Source of the DNA: Aeromicrobium sp. A1-2
Lineage (GTDB): Bacteria > Actinomycetota > Actinomycetes > Propionibacteriales > Nocardioidaceae
DNA length: 64,000 nucleotides
Direction: 5' to 3'
Assembly (NCBI RefSeq): GCF_003443875.1
Contig: NZ_CP027482.1
Coordinates: forward strand, 496,001-560,000
Shown: positions 31,753 to 41,100 of the stretch, one piece after another
Layout of the letters: each line of letters starts with the position of its first letter
Numbering within the stretch: the first letter of the stretch is position 1
Program-made: the position numbers and the translations under genes
Notes under the pieces: generated by a model
Told to the model about the DNA's origin: nothing
Databases searched by the model: none
Seen by the model: the letters and a program-made list of their open reading frames with translations, nothing else

Positions 31753-34700
31753 CCGTCGCGAGGTTGCGGCAACGGGCCGCGTCGAGCGGCTGTCCCGCCT
31801 GCCGGTAGACGTTCGCCGCGCGGCGGAAGCGGGCCCGACTGGTTGCCAGGTCGCCCTCGGCCCCCCGGAGGTGGCCGCGAACCTCGTCCAGTGCCGCGAA
31901 CCATGCCGGCAGTCGCATCACGACGTCTGCCAGATAGGTTGCCGCCTGCTCGTAGCGCAGGGCCCGGTCCAGATCGCCGGCGCGGGCGGCGGCGATGGCG
32001 GCGGGGACGGCGAACGTGATCCGACAGCCGGGGCAGGTCTCTGCCGGACCAAGCACGGCAGCCTCGGCCGCGTCGAGAGCGACGAGGGCGGCGTCGGGCG
32101 AATGGGCAGCGAGGATACGCGCGCCGTAGATCCGGTCGAACAGATGAAATCCGACCTCGGAGTCCTGCGCGATGGCGAGCGCGTCGTCCAGCATCGCCCG
32201 GGCATCCTCGTCGTTGCCCCGATATAGGGCCACGTCCGCTCGCCGTTGCAAGGAGAACGCCTCGCCGGTCGTGGCGGCGATCGCGTGGTGAAGTCCTTCT
32301 GCTGCAGAGAGATCGATCTCGGCCTCATCGAGTCGCCCGGCCAGCATCTTTGCCTCGCCGCCGATCGTGCGGGCGAAGGCGGCTCCGCGCGCCGCGCCGA
32401 TTCGCTGGGCCTCCGCGCCGAGCGAGTCGGCGAAGGCAATGACGTCGGCGTACGGGCGAGAGCCGTAGAGCAGACGCTGCGTGATGCAGAGCTGTCCGTC
32501 GAAGACGTTCACCGCCAGGTGCGGCAGATCCCGAGTCTCCTCGAGGTCGATCCACACGCTGCCGCGCAGTTCGCCACGAGCGTGTGCGGCGGCAGCGTTG
32601 GCCCACGAGGCGACCACGAGGGAGGCGGAGTCTGCGGAGCTGAGCGCAAGTCGCCGGCTCTCGGAGGCTGTGATCGTCCCGCGAGTCGGGTCGCCGAAGC
32701 CGAGAGCAGCGGCGCCCGAGAGGGTCAGGGCGCGGGCAAGACGGCCCTCGACCGTGACGGGCACGGCTCCTTCGAGCGTGCGCAGGGCCCCGGCGGGGTC
32801 GCCCTGCTTGACCTGCGCCAATGCTTGACGGGCGAGAATCTCGTGCGCCGCCGTGGGGCTCGCGGCGCGAGCCGCCTCGGCGTACGCCCGCAGAGCGCCG
32901 GTCTCGCCGAGCGCCTCGAGGCAGGTGGCCCGCAGCAGCAGAGCGTCCACGTGCCGGGGTGCGTGGCTCAGCAGCGGTTCGAGGTATGCCAACGCGTCTC
33001 GGAACGCTGCCAGGTCGACGGACGCATGCGCCGCGGACAGCAGCCAAGGGGCCGCGCGGTCGGGGCGGTGGCCGTCGAGCCAGTGTTGAGCAATCAGTCC
33101 GGGTGAGCCGTTGACCTCTTCGAGTCGGCGGGCCGCGTCCCGGTGCACGCCGACCTGGCGGTGAGGGGAGATCTCGTCGACCATGGACTGCCGAACAAGC
33201 TCGTGGGTGAATCGATATCCGCCTCCACTCACGGCCAGGACGCCCGCGGAGATGGCTGCGTCGAGCAAGGCGAACGCTTCCACCTCATCGGTCCCGGTCA
33301 ACGCCAGCACGCTGGCGAGGTCGAGATGGGCGCCGGCCAGGGCGAGTCGACGGAGGTTCGCGGTGGCGCCGTCGTCGAGGTCGGTGAATCGTGCCGCGAT
33401 CGCGTCCTGGGGTGAGCAACCGATGCGAAGCTCACCGCCGGCAGCCGCGCTCTTGACCAGCTCGAGCACGAAGAACGGGTTGCCCGCTGCCAGCCCGACC
33501 AGCTCGGTGACAGTGTCGTCACAATCGACCAGACCCGACGACGCAGCAAGTGCACGCGCTTCGTGCTGGTCCAGTGGTTCGAGGTCGATCCCGATGGCAG
33601 CCCCGGCACGCACCGCTCGCGCGACGCCGTCCCGCAGTACTCCGTGTGCCGCGGGCGCTCGATACGACAGCACCGTCAGTATCGGTGCCGACGACACTGC
33701 GCCGAGATGGAACAGCGCCTCAAGTGTTGCAGGGTCCGCGACATGCGCGTCGTCGACGCAGATGACGATGCCGCGAACGCCTGATGCGGCCGTCAGCAGC
33801 CGGCGGACTGCGCCAATCACCTGGTGGCGGGTGACGGGCATCTTCAGGTCCGTCGGGGCCTCGACCAACGGTGACAGCTTGGCCAAGACTGCGCGACCGC
33901 GCGGGCCCACGGCCTCGAGAGCCTCGGGATCTGTTGCGATGATCTGATCGATCGCCGCAATCAGGACCGCGTACGGACCCTCGGACACGGCTGCCGCAAC
34001 AGCGACGGCTCGCCACCCCTCGGTCTCGGCAATGGCGACCACCTCCCGACAGAATGCGGACTTGCCGATGCCAGCCGGCCCCCGTACCGCGACGATGGTC
34101 GCGGCCGATGGCGAGTCGAGACGTAGGCGCGACGTCACCGTCAAGACCTCGAGCTGTCGCCCGAGGAATGTGGACTCGGCCGTCGCCAGGCTTCGGGTGC
34201 ACTCGTCGTAGACCGCATCAGTCTCGGCGCTCGGCACGATGCCGAGCTCGGCCCGCAACGAGGTACGCAGTCGGCCGTACGACGCCACGGCCGTGTGTTG
34301 CCGGCCCGCAGACAGCGCCACGCGCATGACCTCCCGGCAGGCCTCTTCGTCATTCGGGTCTGATTGCAGCAGGCGATCCCATCGACGACCCTGGCGCAGC
34401 ACGGCGAGGTTGAGCAGCCGGAGCCGATCCCGGGCCGGCTGGCTCCAGTCCTCGTAGAGGGAGTCAGGAAGCAGATCGCCGACGTAGGACTCGGACGCGA
34501 GCCGAGCGGTCTCAGGATCACCCCTTGCCAGCGCGGCCTCGGCGGCCTCCGCGAACATCGCTGCGTCCGTCGTGACGACACTCGACGGGAAGAGGGTCAC
34601 GTGCCCCTGATGGAGGGTCACGGCATCGGGGTCGCCCAGCGTGCGGCGAGCGTGGTGGGCGGCTTTGCGGAGGTTGGCCGCGCCGGCCTGAGCGCCGAGG

Positions 34701-34879
34701 TGGGGCCAGAGCGCGTCGATGGCCTGCTCGCGCAGGATGCTGTGTCGATCGGTCAACGCGAGCAGTTGGACGAGCTCGGCGGCGCGTCGCCCCGGCCAGC
34801 AGCCGCTGATGATCCGATCGTCGCCGAGATGCACCTCGAAGGCTCCGAGGAGTCGCACATGCACCGCAGCGCCCCTCAT
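31694..34879 (-). CDS. SARP/AfsR-type transcriptional regulator with ATPase and TPR domains
   Basis: A 1,061-residue pathway-type activator. The N-terminal winged helix (about 1-95, VRLLGAFEVHLGDDRIISGCWPGRRAAELVQLLAL) is followed by a bacterial transcriptional activation domain (about 95-240), both typical of Streptomyces antibiotic regulatory proteins. An AAA/STAND ATPase follows, with Walker A RGPAGIGKS (about 264-272) and Walker B GIVICVDDAH. The C-terminal 500 residues are Ala-rich helical repeats of TPR type. Start is ATG 34879, 12 bases after GGAGGTG; a TTG at 34891 is less likely. It is divergent from a cupin gene, with an 11-bp-period direct repeat between them. No biosynthetic cluster is in the window, so it may control the cupin or act globally. 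Confidence 0.85.
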   Translation of the reverse strand: MRGAAVHVRLLGAFEVHLGDDRIISGCWPGRRAAELVQLLALTDRHSILREQAIDALWPHLGAQAGAANLRKAAHHARRTLGDPDAVTLHQGHVTLFPSSVVTTDAAMFAEAAEAALARGDPETARLASESYVGDLLPDSLYEDWSQPARDRLRLLNLAVLRQGRRWDRLLQSDPNDEEACREVMRVALSAGRQHTAVASYGRLRTSLRAELGIVPSAETDAVYDECTRSLATAESTFLGRQLEVLTVTSRLRLDSPSAATIVAVRGPAGIGKSAFCREVVAIAETEGWRAVAVAAAVSEGPYAVLIAAIDQIIATDPEALEAVGPRGRAVLAKLSPLVEAPTDLKMPVTRHQVIGAVRRLLTAASGVRGIVICVDDAHVADPATLEALFHLGAVSSAPILTVLSYRAPAAHGVLRDGVARAVRAGAAIGIDLEPLDQHEARALAASSGLVDCDDTVTELVGLAAGNPFFVLELVKSAAAGGELRIGCSPQDAIAARFTDLDDGATANLRRLALAGAHLDLASVLALTGTDEVEAFALLDAAISAGVLAVSGGGYRFTHELVRQSMVDEISPHRQVGVHRDAARRLEEVNGSPGLIAQHWLDGHRPDRAAPWLLSAAHASVDLAAFRDALAYLEPLLSHAPRHVDALLLRATCLEALGETGALRAYAEAARAASPTAAHEILARQALAQVKQGDPAGALRTLEGAVPVTVEGRLARALTLSGAAALGFGDPTRGTITASESRRLALSSADSASLVVASWANAAAAHARGELRGSVWIDLEETRDLPHLAVNVFDGQLCITQRLLYGSRPYADVIAFADSLGAEAQRIGAARGAAFARTIGGEAKMLAGRLDEAEIDLSAAEGLHHAIAATTGEAFSLQRRADVALYRGNDEDARAMLDDALAIAQDSEVGFHLFDRIYGARILAAHSPDAALVALDAAEAAVLGPAETCPGCRITFAVPAAIAAARAGDLDRALRYEQAATYLADVVMRLPAWFAALDEVRGHLRGAEGDLATSRARFRRAANVYRQAGQPLDAARCRNLATVRQPARAFPYEQRGPRSVG

Positions 34880-34968
34880 GGTCACCTCCAAGACTTCGAG
34901 GGTATCGAATCTGTCGGTTCGGGCGATGATGTTCGTCTCGGCGTCGCCCCGGGTCTAGGGATCTGACG

Positions 34969-34988
34969 GGAACGTTCGAGGAACGGTC
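34969..34988. promoter_or_regulatory. Candidate SARP operator: 11-bp-period direct repeat
   Basis: GGAACGTTC (34969-34977) and GGAACGGTC (34980-34988) are direct repeats differing at one base and spaced by 11 bp, the usual geometry of SARP winged-helix dimers. The site lies between the divergent SARP regulator and cupin genes, 47 bases before the cupin ATG. Confidence 0.55.
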
Positions 34989-35034
34989 AGGGGCGAGACT
35001 CGGGCGAAAGTCCGACTCACACCTGGAGAAGATC

Positions 35035-35403
35035 ATGGCTATCGCGATCCACGACATGGACGTCGAGCTCTCAGCGGGCGACCTCGTCACCCGGTACGTC
35101 GAGATGGGAGACCTGGCGATCCGTCACGTGACGGTTCCGGCTGGCACCGATCTGGGCCCAGTCCTGCAGGGATTGCCGGGCGACCGGTGCCCCAGCCCGC
35201 ACTGGGGCATCATCCTCGAGGGCTCGATCACCATCGAGCACGCCGACGGGACGGTCGAGACGGCCCGGGCCGGCGAGGTCTATCACTGGCCCGCTGGACA
35301 CACGGCACACACCGACGAAGGCGCGGTGCTGATTGAGGTCGGCCCGGCCGGCCCCATGAAGCAGTTTGGCGAGCATGCGCAGAAGGTCATGGCTGGAGCG
35401 TGA
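35035..35403 (+). CDS. Cupin-domain protein
   Basis: A 122-residue small beta-barrel protein. Cupin motif 1 (PSPHWGIILEGSITIEHADG) and motif 2 (GEVYHWPAGHTAHTDEGA) carry His residues that could bind a metal. A GGAG ribosome site precedes the ATG. It is divergent from the SARP regulator and the only gene on its side before a terminator, so it is the best candidate target of that regulator. Enzymatic role unknown. Confidence 0.8.
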   Translation: MAIAIHDMDVELSAGDLVTRYVEMGDLAIRHVTVPAGTDLGPVLQGLPGDRCPSPHWGIILEGSITIEHADGTVETARAGEVYHWPAGHTAHTDEGAVLIEVGPAGPMKQFGEHAQKVMAGA

Positions 35404-35468
35404 TCGTGATGCGGCTGGTGTGCGCGGTCCTCCGTGGCTGGCACCGTGTTGCTGCCGCCCGCGTCGGC

Positions 35469-35509
35469 GGGCCGGCGTCCATCGGCACTGCCGGGATGGA
35501 CGCCGGCCC
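35469..35509. terminator. Bidirectional hairpin terminator
   Basis: A perfect 14-bp inverted repeat (GGGCCGGCGTCCAT, 13-base loop, ATGGACGCCGGCCC) between the convergent cupin and DUF3107 genes. Confidence 0.75.
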
Positions 35510-35523
35510 ACCGGCCTCAGGAA

Positions 35524-35784
35524 CTACTGGGCTGTGGCGGCGGCAGCCTCGCTGGCGGCCAGCCCGAAGCCGACCTTGCGCGCGGCATCCGACGTGAAGT
35601 CGAGGTAGGCCACCCGGGCGGCCGGGACCGCGACGGTCCGACCCTTGTCGTCGGTGAGGGTGAACACCGTGTCGTTCTTGAGCGCCTCATCGAGCAGTGC
35701 GAGCACGGCCTGGGGCTTCTCCTCGGTCGACACTGACAGTTCACGAGGCGCGTACTGCACGCCGATCTTGACCTCCACGGTCAC
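35524..35784 (-). CDS. DUF3107 protein
   Basis: An 86-residue protein beginning TVEVKIGVQYAPRELSVS and containing AVPAARVAYLDFTSD, diagnostic of DUF3107, a short actinobacterial family of unknown function (Rv3208A-like). The GTG start overlaps the stop of the TetR gene (GTGA), as in mycobacteria, so the two are translationally coupled. Confidence 0.87.
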   Translation of the reverse strand: MTVEVKIGVQYAPRELSVSTEEKPQAVLALLDEALKNDTVFTLTDDKGRTVAVPAARVAYLDFTSDAARKVGFGLAASEAAAATAQ

Positions 35785-36425
35785 TCAACTCCTTGGGTGT
35801 TGTCGTCTTCGTTGCGGGGGAATCCGCCGATCCCGCGCCAGGCGAGCCCGGCGACGAGCTGGACGGCTTCGGTACGGGTGAGGCTCGAGTCCTGCGACAG
35901 CCAGTTGCGGGCGCCGACATGACCCATGCCGACCAGGCTCACGGCGAGCAGGTGCGAGGCGGCGTCCGGAAGCCCGGTGTCCTCGCGGATCACCTCGGCG
36001 ATGGCCGCAGCCGACTCCTCTACGACCCGGTCGACCTGCTCGCGCACCGATGGGTCGCTGGTCAGGTCGGACTCGAAGACCAGCCGGAAAGCGGCGCCCT
36101 GGTCGGCGACGTAGTCGTACCAGAGCTCCATCGTGGCCTGCACGCGTCGACGGTTGTCGGTGGTCGAGGCGAGCGCGGTCTTGACCCCGGCGATCACGGT
36201 GTCGCACGAGGTCTCGAGCAGCGCCAGGTAGAGGTCGAGCTTGCCGGGGAAGTGCTGGTAGAGCACTGGCTTGGACACGCCAGCCCGCTCGGCGATCTCG
36301 TCCATCGATGCGGAGTGATAGCCCTGCTCGACGAACACCTCGAGCGCGACGTCGAGCAGCTGGGCGCGTCGGGCGGAGCGCGGCAGGCGGCTCGTACGGG
36401 GACGCAGCGGGATGGCTTCGGTCAC
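35781..36425 (-). CDS. TetR-family transcriptional regulator
   Basis: A 214-residue repressor-type protein. The N-terminal helix-turn-helix is typical (RRAQLLDVALEVFVEQGYHSASMDEIAERAGVSKPVLYQHFPGKLDLYLALL). The C-terminal ligand domain is helical and unremarkable. Position and neighbours (DUF3107, MoeZ, helicase) match Rv3208. GTG start at 36425 with TACTGT seven bases upstream, so probably leaderless and possibly autoregulated. Confidence 0.88.
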   Translation of the reverse strand: MTEAIPLRPRTSRLPRSARRAQLLDVALEVFVEQGYHSASMDEIAERAGVSKPVLYQHFPGKLDLYLALLETSCDTVIAGVKTALASTTDNRRRVQATMELWYDYVADQGAAFRLVFESDLTSDPSVREQVDRVVEESAAAIAEVIREDTGLPDAASHLLAVSLVGMGHVGARNWLSQDSSLTRTEAVQLVAGLAWRGIGGFPRNEDDNTQGVE

Positions 36426-36438
36426 GTACCCAACAGTA
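36426..36438 (-). promoter_or_regulatory. Probable leaderless promoter of the TetR gene
   Basis: TACTGT (minus strand, 36438-36433) then seven bases and GTG 36425. The spacer is one base longer than the N6 pattern seen elsewhere. Confidence 0.4.
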
Positions 36439-36549
36439 GACGGTCGATCCCGGGATCTGGACGCGTGCCGTCGGCGTTGCCCGCGCGGGGAACAATGGAC
36501 GGTGGATGCGGCGTTATGTCGCCATCAACAGATTCACAGAGGAGAACCC

Positions 36550-37722
36550 GTGGTCGCCCCACTCGTGGAACCCGCCGACGAACTGACCATCGACGAGGTA
36601 CGTCGCTACAGCCGCCACCTGATCATCCCGGACGTCGGGATGATCGGTCAGAAGCGGCTCAAGAACGCCAAGGTGCTCGTGATTGGCGCCGGAGGCCTCG
36701 GCAGCCCCGCCCTGCTCTACCTCGCCGCGGCGGGGGTCGGCACGCTCGGCATCATCGACGACGACGTCGTCGACGAGTCCAACCTGCAGCGGCAGGTGAT
36801 CCACGGGCAGTCCGACATCGACAAGCCCAAGGTCGCCTCGGCTGCGGAGTCGGTCGCCGAGATCAACCCGTACGTCACGGTCATCCAGCACGACGTGCGG
36901 CTCGACACCGACAACGTCATGGAGATCTTCGCGGGCTACGACCTGATCGTCGATGGCACCGACAACTTCGCGACTCGTTACCTGGTGAACGACGCGGCCG
37001 TGCTGCTCGGCAAGCCGTACGTCTGGGGCTCGATCTACCGGTTCGAGGGCCAGGTGTCGGTGTTCTGGGCCCAGGAGGGTCCGCAGTACCGCGACCTCTA
37101 CCCCGAACCGCCGCCGCCGGGCATGGTCCCGTCGTGCGCCGAGGGCGGAGTGCTGGGCGTGCTGTGCGCCTCGATCGGCTCGATCATGGTGACCGAGGCG
37201 ATCAAGCTGATCACCGGCATCGGTGACCCGCTGATCGGCCGACTGATGGTCTATGACGCGCTGGAGATGCGCTACTCGACCCTCAACATCCGGCGCGATC
37301 CGACCGGTGAGCCGATCACCGCGCTGATGAGCGACTACGAGGCGTTCTGCGGTGCGGTCAGCGAGGAGGCAGCCGATGCGGCCGCCGACTCGACGATCTC
37401 GGTCGTGACGCTGGACGGGTGGCTCAAGGAGCGCAACGACGGCGGGCGCGACTTCGTGCTGGTCGACGTACGGGAGCCGGGGGAGTACGAGATCAACCAG
37501 ATCCCTGGCTCGATCCTGATCCCCAAGGGCGAGTTCCTCAACGGCAAGGCGCTGGAGCAGCTGCCCGACGACAAGCAGATCGTGCTGCACTGCAAGTCCG
37601 GTGTGCGGTCGGCCGAGGCGCTCGCGGTGCTCAAGGGTGCCGGCTTCGCCGACTCCGTGCATGTCGGCGGTGGCGTCGTGGCCTGGGTCAACCAGATCGA
37701 CCCCAGCCAGCCGTCGTACTGA
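36550..37722 (+). CDS. moeZ: MoeZ adenylyltransferase/sulfurtransferase
   Basis: A 390-residue fusion of a ThiF/MoeB adenylyltransferase and a rhodanese. The ATP-binding GAGGLGSPALLYLAAAGVG (near 46) and DLIVDGTDNFATRYLVND are intact, and the C-terminal rhodanese has the persulfide Cys in LHCKSGVRSAEAL (about residue 348). In mycobacteria the orthologue activates MoaD- and CysO-type carrier proteins and loads sulfur on them for molybdopterin and cysteine synthesis. GTG start at 36550 after AGAGGAGA. MoaE lies 16 kb away in the same window. Confidence 0.92.
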   Translation: MVAPLVEPADELTIDEVRRYSRHLIIPDVGMIGQKRLKNAKVLVIGAGGLGSPALLYLAAAGVGTLGIIDDDVVDESNLQRQVIHGQSDIDKPKVASAAESVAEINPYVTVIQHDVRLDTDNVMEIFAGYDLIVDGTDNFATRYLVNDAAVLLGKPYVWGSIYRFEGQVSVFWAQEGPQYRDLYPEPPPPGMVPSCAEGGVLGVLCASIGSIMVTEAIKLITGIGDPLIGRLMVYDALEMRYSTLNIRRDPTGEPITALMSDYEAFCGAVSEEAADAAADSTISVVTLDGWLKERNDGGRDFVLVDVREPGEYEINQIPGSILIPKGEFLNGKALEQLPDDKQIVLHCKSGVRSAEALAVLKGAGFADSVHVGGGVVAWVNQIDPSQPSY

Positions 37723-37730
37723 CCCACCTC

Positions 37731-37798
37731 CGCGCTGAGCCTGACGTTCATGTCCCGACACGCCGTGTCCCGACGACAGAAACGTCAGGCTCAGCGCG
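37731..37798. repeat. 18-bp-arm inverted repeat after moeZ
   Basis: CGCGCTGAGCCTGACGTT (37731-37748) pairs perfectly with 37781-37798. The 32-base loop holds two TGTCCCGAC copies and an inner GACAC-GCC-GTGTC palindrome. The outer ends (CGCTGA...TCAGCG) resemble the ends of the GCTGACGGGTCACTT repeats. It may act as moeZ terminator or be another member of a REP-like family. Confidence 0.75.
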
Positions 37799-37810
37799 TT
37801 CACTGGCGAC

Positions 37811-38110
37811 ATGAGTCCTGACTTCACGGAGCGCGTCCTCGACCTGGTGGAGCGCATCCCGCCTGGTCGGGTCCTGTCGTACGGGATCATCGCCGAGATC
37901 CTGCAGGAGGGCGGACCTCGTCAGGTCGGCCGGGTCATGGCCCTGGAGGGCGGTGCCGTCGCGTGGTGGCGGGTCGTCCGCGCCGACGGATCCCTGCCGC
38001 CCTCGCACGGTGTCGGCGCCCAGGAGCACTACGCGATCGAGGACACACCGATGCGCAACAACGGCTCGGCGGTCGACATGGCGCGGGCGCTGTGGCAGTT
38101 CGATGACTGA
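37811..38110 (+). CDS. Alkyltransferase-like protein (MGMT fold without catalytic Cys)
   Basis: A 99-residue protein with the DNA-binding domain of O6-alkylguanine transferases (RVLDLVERIPPGRVLSYGIIAEILQEGGPRQVGRVM). Where active enzymes have PCHRV, this has AWWRVV, so it cannot accept alkyl groups. Alkyltransferase-like proteins bind O6-alkylguanine and hand lesions to nucleotide excision repair. It matches Rv3204 in position, just before adnA. Confidence 0.87.
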   Translation: MSPDFTERVLDLVERIPPGRVLSYGIIAEILQEGGPRQVGRVMALEGGAVAWWRVVRADGSLPPSHGVGAQEHYAIEDTPMRNNGSAVDMARALWQFDD

Positions 38111-38139
38111 CTGTCACCCGCATCTGGTGGGATGGGCCC

Positions 38140-41100
38140 ATGCCCGTCGAGTACGTCCTGCGCCCCACCGTCCCGGACGTCGCCGACGCGCCTGACCTCG
38201 ATCTGTCGCAGCGCGCCGTCGTCGAGCACCGCGGTGGCCCGCTGCTGGTGTTGGCCGGCCCCGGCACGGGCAAGACCACGACGCTCGTCGAGCTCGTCGT
38301 CGACAGGGTCGCGCAGGGCGTCGCGCCCGAGGACGTCCTGGTCCTGACGTTCAGCCGCAAGGCCGCCCAAGACGTTCGCCAGCGCATCTCCCGACGCCTC
38401 ACCGGCGGTGTCGTGCCGGCCATGACCTTCCACTCCTACTGCTACGGACTGGTGCGGGCCGACTCCCAGCCTGAGGAGTTCGCCGATCCGCTGCGCCTGC
38501 TCAGCGCGCCCGAGCAGGAGTGGCGGGTCGCCGAGATCCTGCTCGGTGCCACCGAGATGGGACGGGTGACCTGGCCCGACGAGCTTGCGCCCGCCCTGCG
38601 TACCCGTGGCATCGCACGCGAGATCGCCGACTTCATGTCCAAGGCGCGGGCGCTGGGCCTCGAGCCCGAGTCGCTCCGTCAGCTGGCGACGGCCCGCGAC
38701 GAGCCGGTGTGGAGCAGCCTCGCGAGTCTCTGGTCGGAGTACGACCAGGTGCTGTCGCTGGCGCGTGAGGCCGACTACTCGGGGCTGGTCGACGATGCCC
38801 TCGGTGTGCTCGTCGCCGCCGACGAGGCCGACGAACTGGCGCGCCACCAGCCGCGCCTGCTCGTCGTCGACGAGTACCAGGACACCGACCCGGCCCAGGT
38901 CAACCTCCTGCGTACGCTCGTCGGTCCGCACACCGAGCTGGTCGCGTTTGGCGACCCAGACCAGTCGATCTACGCCTTCCGGGGAGCAGACATCCGAGGC
39001 GTGTGGGCGTTCGGCGAGCATTTCGGCAGCGAGGCCCGGCCGGCTCGCACACTGTCGTTGCAGCACTGTCGCCGGCTCGGCCCCGAGCTGCTTGCCGCCT
39101 CACGCGAGATCGTCCGCCCGATGGGCATCTCCGGGGGCATGGACGTCGAGGAGTTCACGTCGTTCCGCCACCCGCTCCCGGCATCGACGACCGGGCGGGT
39201 CGAGACGCCAACGTTCACCGACCCGCGTGCCGAGGCCGAGCACATCGCACTGCTGCTGGCCCGCGCACATCTGGATGATGAGGTGCCCTACGACGAGATG
39301 GCGGTCCTGGTGCGCGGCGTCAGTTCGATCGCACCGATCGAGCGGGCGCTGCGCGAGGCGGGCGTCCCGGTCGAGGTCGCCGGTGACGAGATCCCGCTCG
39401 CCAGACAGGCCGCGGTGCGAGCGCTGTTCCACGCGGCCGAGTGCGCCCAGGCTGTCGCGCAGCAGCGGACCATGGTGCCGGAGCAGGCCGAGACCCTGTT
39501 GGTTGGACCACTCGGGCGCCTCGACCCCTCGGAGATGCGTGTCCTTGCGCGACTGCTGCGTCGACGTCACGCCGACGACTCCGGTGAGCTCCTCGACTCG
39601 CGCGAGCTGCTGGCCGAGTGCCTCGTGGAGCCCGCTCTGTTGTTCGCGATCGAGCCGCACGGCCCACACGGTGGGCTCGTCAGTCGGGTCCAGCGGATCG
39701 CCCGGTTGCTGCGCACCACGGCCGATCTGATCCTCGGGCACGCGCCCGCCGAGCACGTCCTGTGGGCACTCTGGGACGGCTCAGGCTGGCCACGCCGTCT
39801 CGTCGCGGCAGCTGAGACGGGAGATGCCGAGGCGCATCGTGATCTCGATGCCGTCGTGGCGTTGTTCGACGACGCCGCTCGTGCCGAGGAGCGCGGCGGT
39901 CGTGCCGAGATCGGCACGTACCTCGACGCGATCCAGGCCCAGCAGATCCCGTCCGACACGCTCGCCGAGCGCGGCATCCGAGGCCGTGCCGTCCGGCTCA
40001 TGACGGCGCACCGATCCAAGGGGCTGGAGTGGGACCTCGTGGTGGTCGCAGGCGTCCAGGACGGCGTGTGGCCGGCAGTCCGTCCACCACACAGCCTGCT
40101 CCGATCCGAGCGGCTCGATCCTCGCGGAGACGGGCGCCCACCGACCTTCGGCGCCCTGCTGGCCGAGGAGCGACGGTTGTTCTACGTCGCGGCGACCCGT
40201 GCCCGGCTCCGCCTGATCGTCACGGCTGTTGCCAGTGCCGCGAGCGACGGCGACCAGCCGTCGCGCTTCCACCAACAGCTGGAGGCCTTGGCGACCACTG
40301 CGCCGTCGCCCGTCCCCCTGCCACGGCCTCGCCGCGGGGCCACGATGCGCGGGGTCGTGACCGAGCTGCGGCTCATCGCCGAGGAGGGTGGGTCCGACGA
40401 CGAACGTGACGGCGCAGCTCGTCGGCTGGCCGTGCTGGCGGGCGAGGGCGTCCATGTCGCCTCACCCGACCGCTGGTGGGGGCTGGCCGAGCTCACCGAG
40501 TCCGACGAACCGGTCCGTCCGGTCGACGAGCCGCTGGCCCTGTCGGGCACGACGGTCGACGGCCTGACGTCCTGCGCACTGCGGTGGTTCCTGTCCCGCG
40601 AGGCCAAGGGGGAGAGCGGGTCGTCCACAGCGCAGGGGTTCGGCCTCGCGGTGCACGTGCTGGCCGCCGAGCTCGTCGCGGACCCGCCGATCGACGCCGA
40701 TACCCTGGTCCGCCATCTCGACGCGGTTTGGCACCAGCTCGACTTCGACACTTCATGGATTGCCGCCCGCGAGCGCGCCGAGGCCGATGCAGCGGTCCAC
40801 CGGCTGGTGCGGTGGCACCGCGACCGCGGCGAGCGCGCGGTCCTGGGCGCCGAGGTCGAGTTCGTCGTGGAGATACCGGTCGGCGACGACGTTGTCCGCC
40901 TGCGCGGCTCGATGGACCGCGTCGAGATCGACGCAGCCGGACGGGCCCATGTCGTCGACTTCAAGACCGGCAAGGTCAAGCCGTCGGCCGCCGACCTGCA
41001 GGAGCATGCGCAGCTGGGCGTCTATCAGGTCGCTGTCGCCCACGGAGCCATCCCCGACCACGACGTCAGCGGCGGGGCCGAGCTCGTGCACCTGCGCCAA

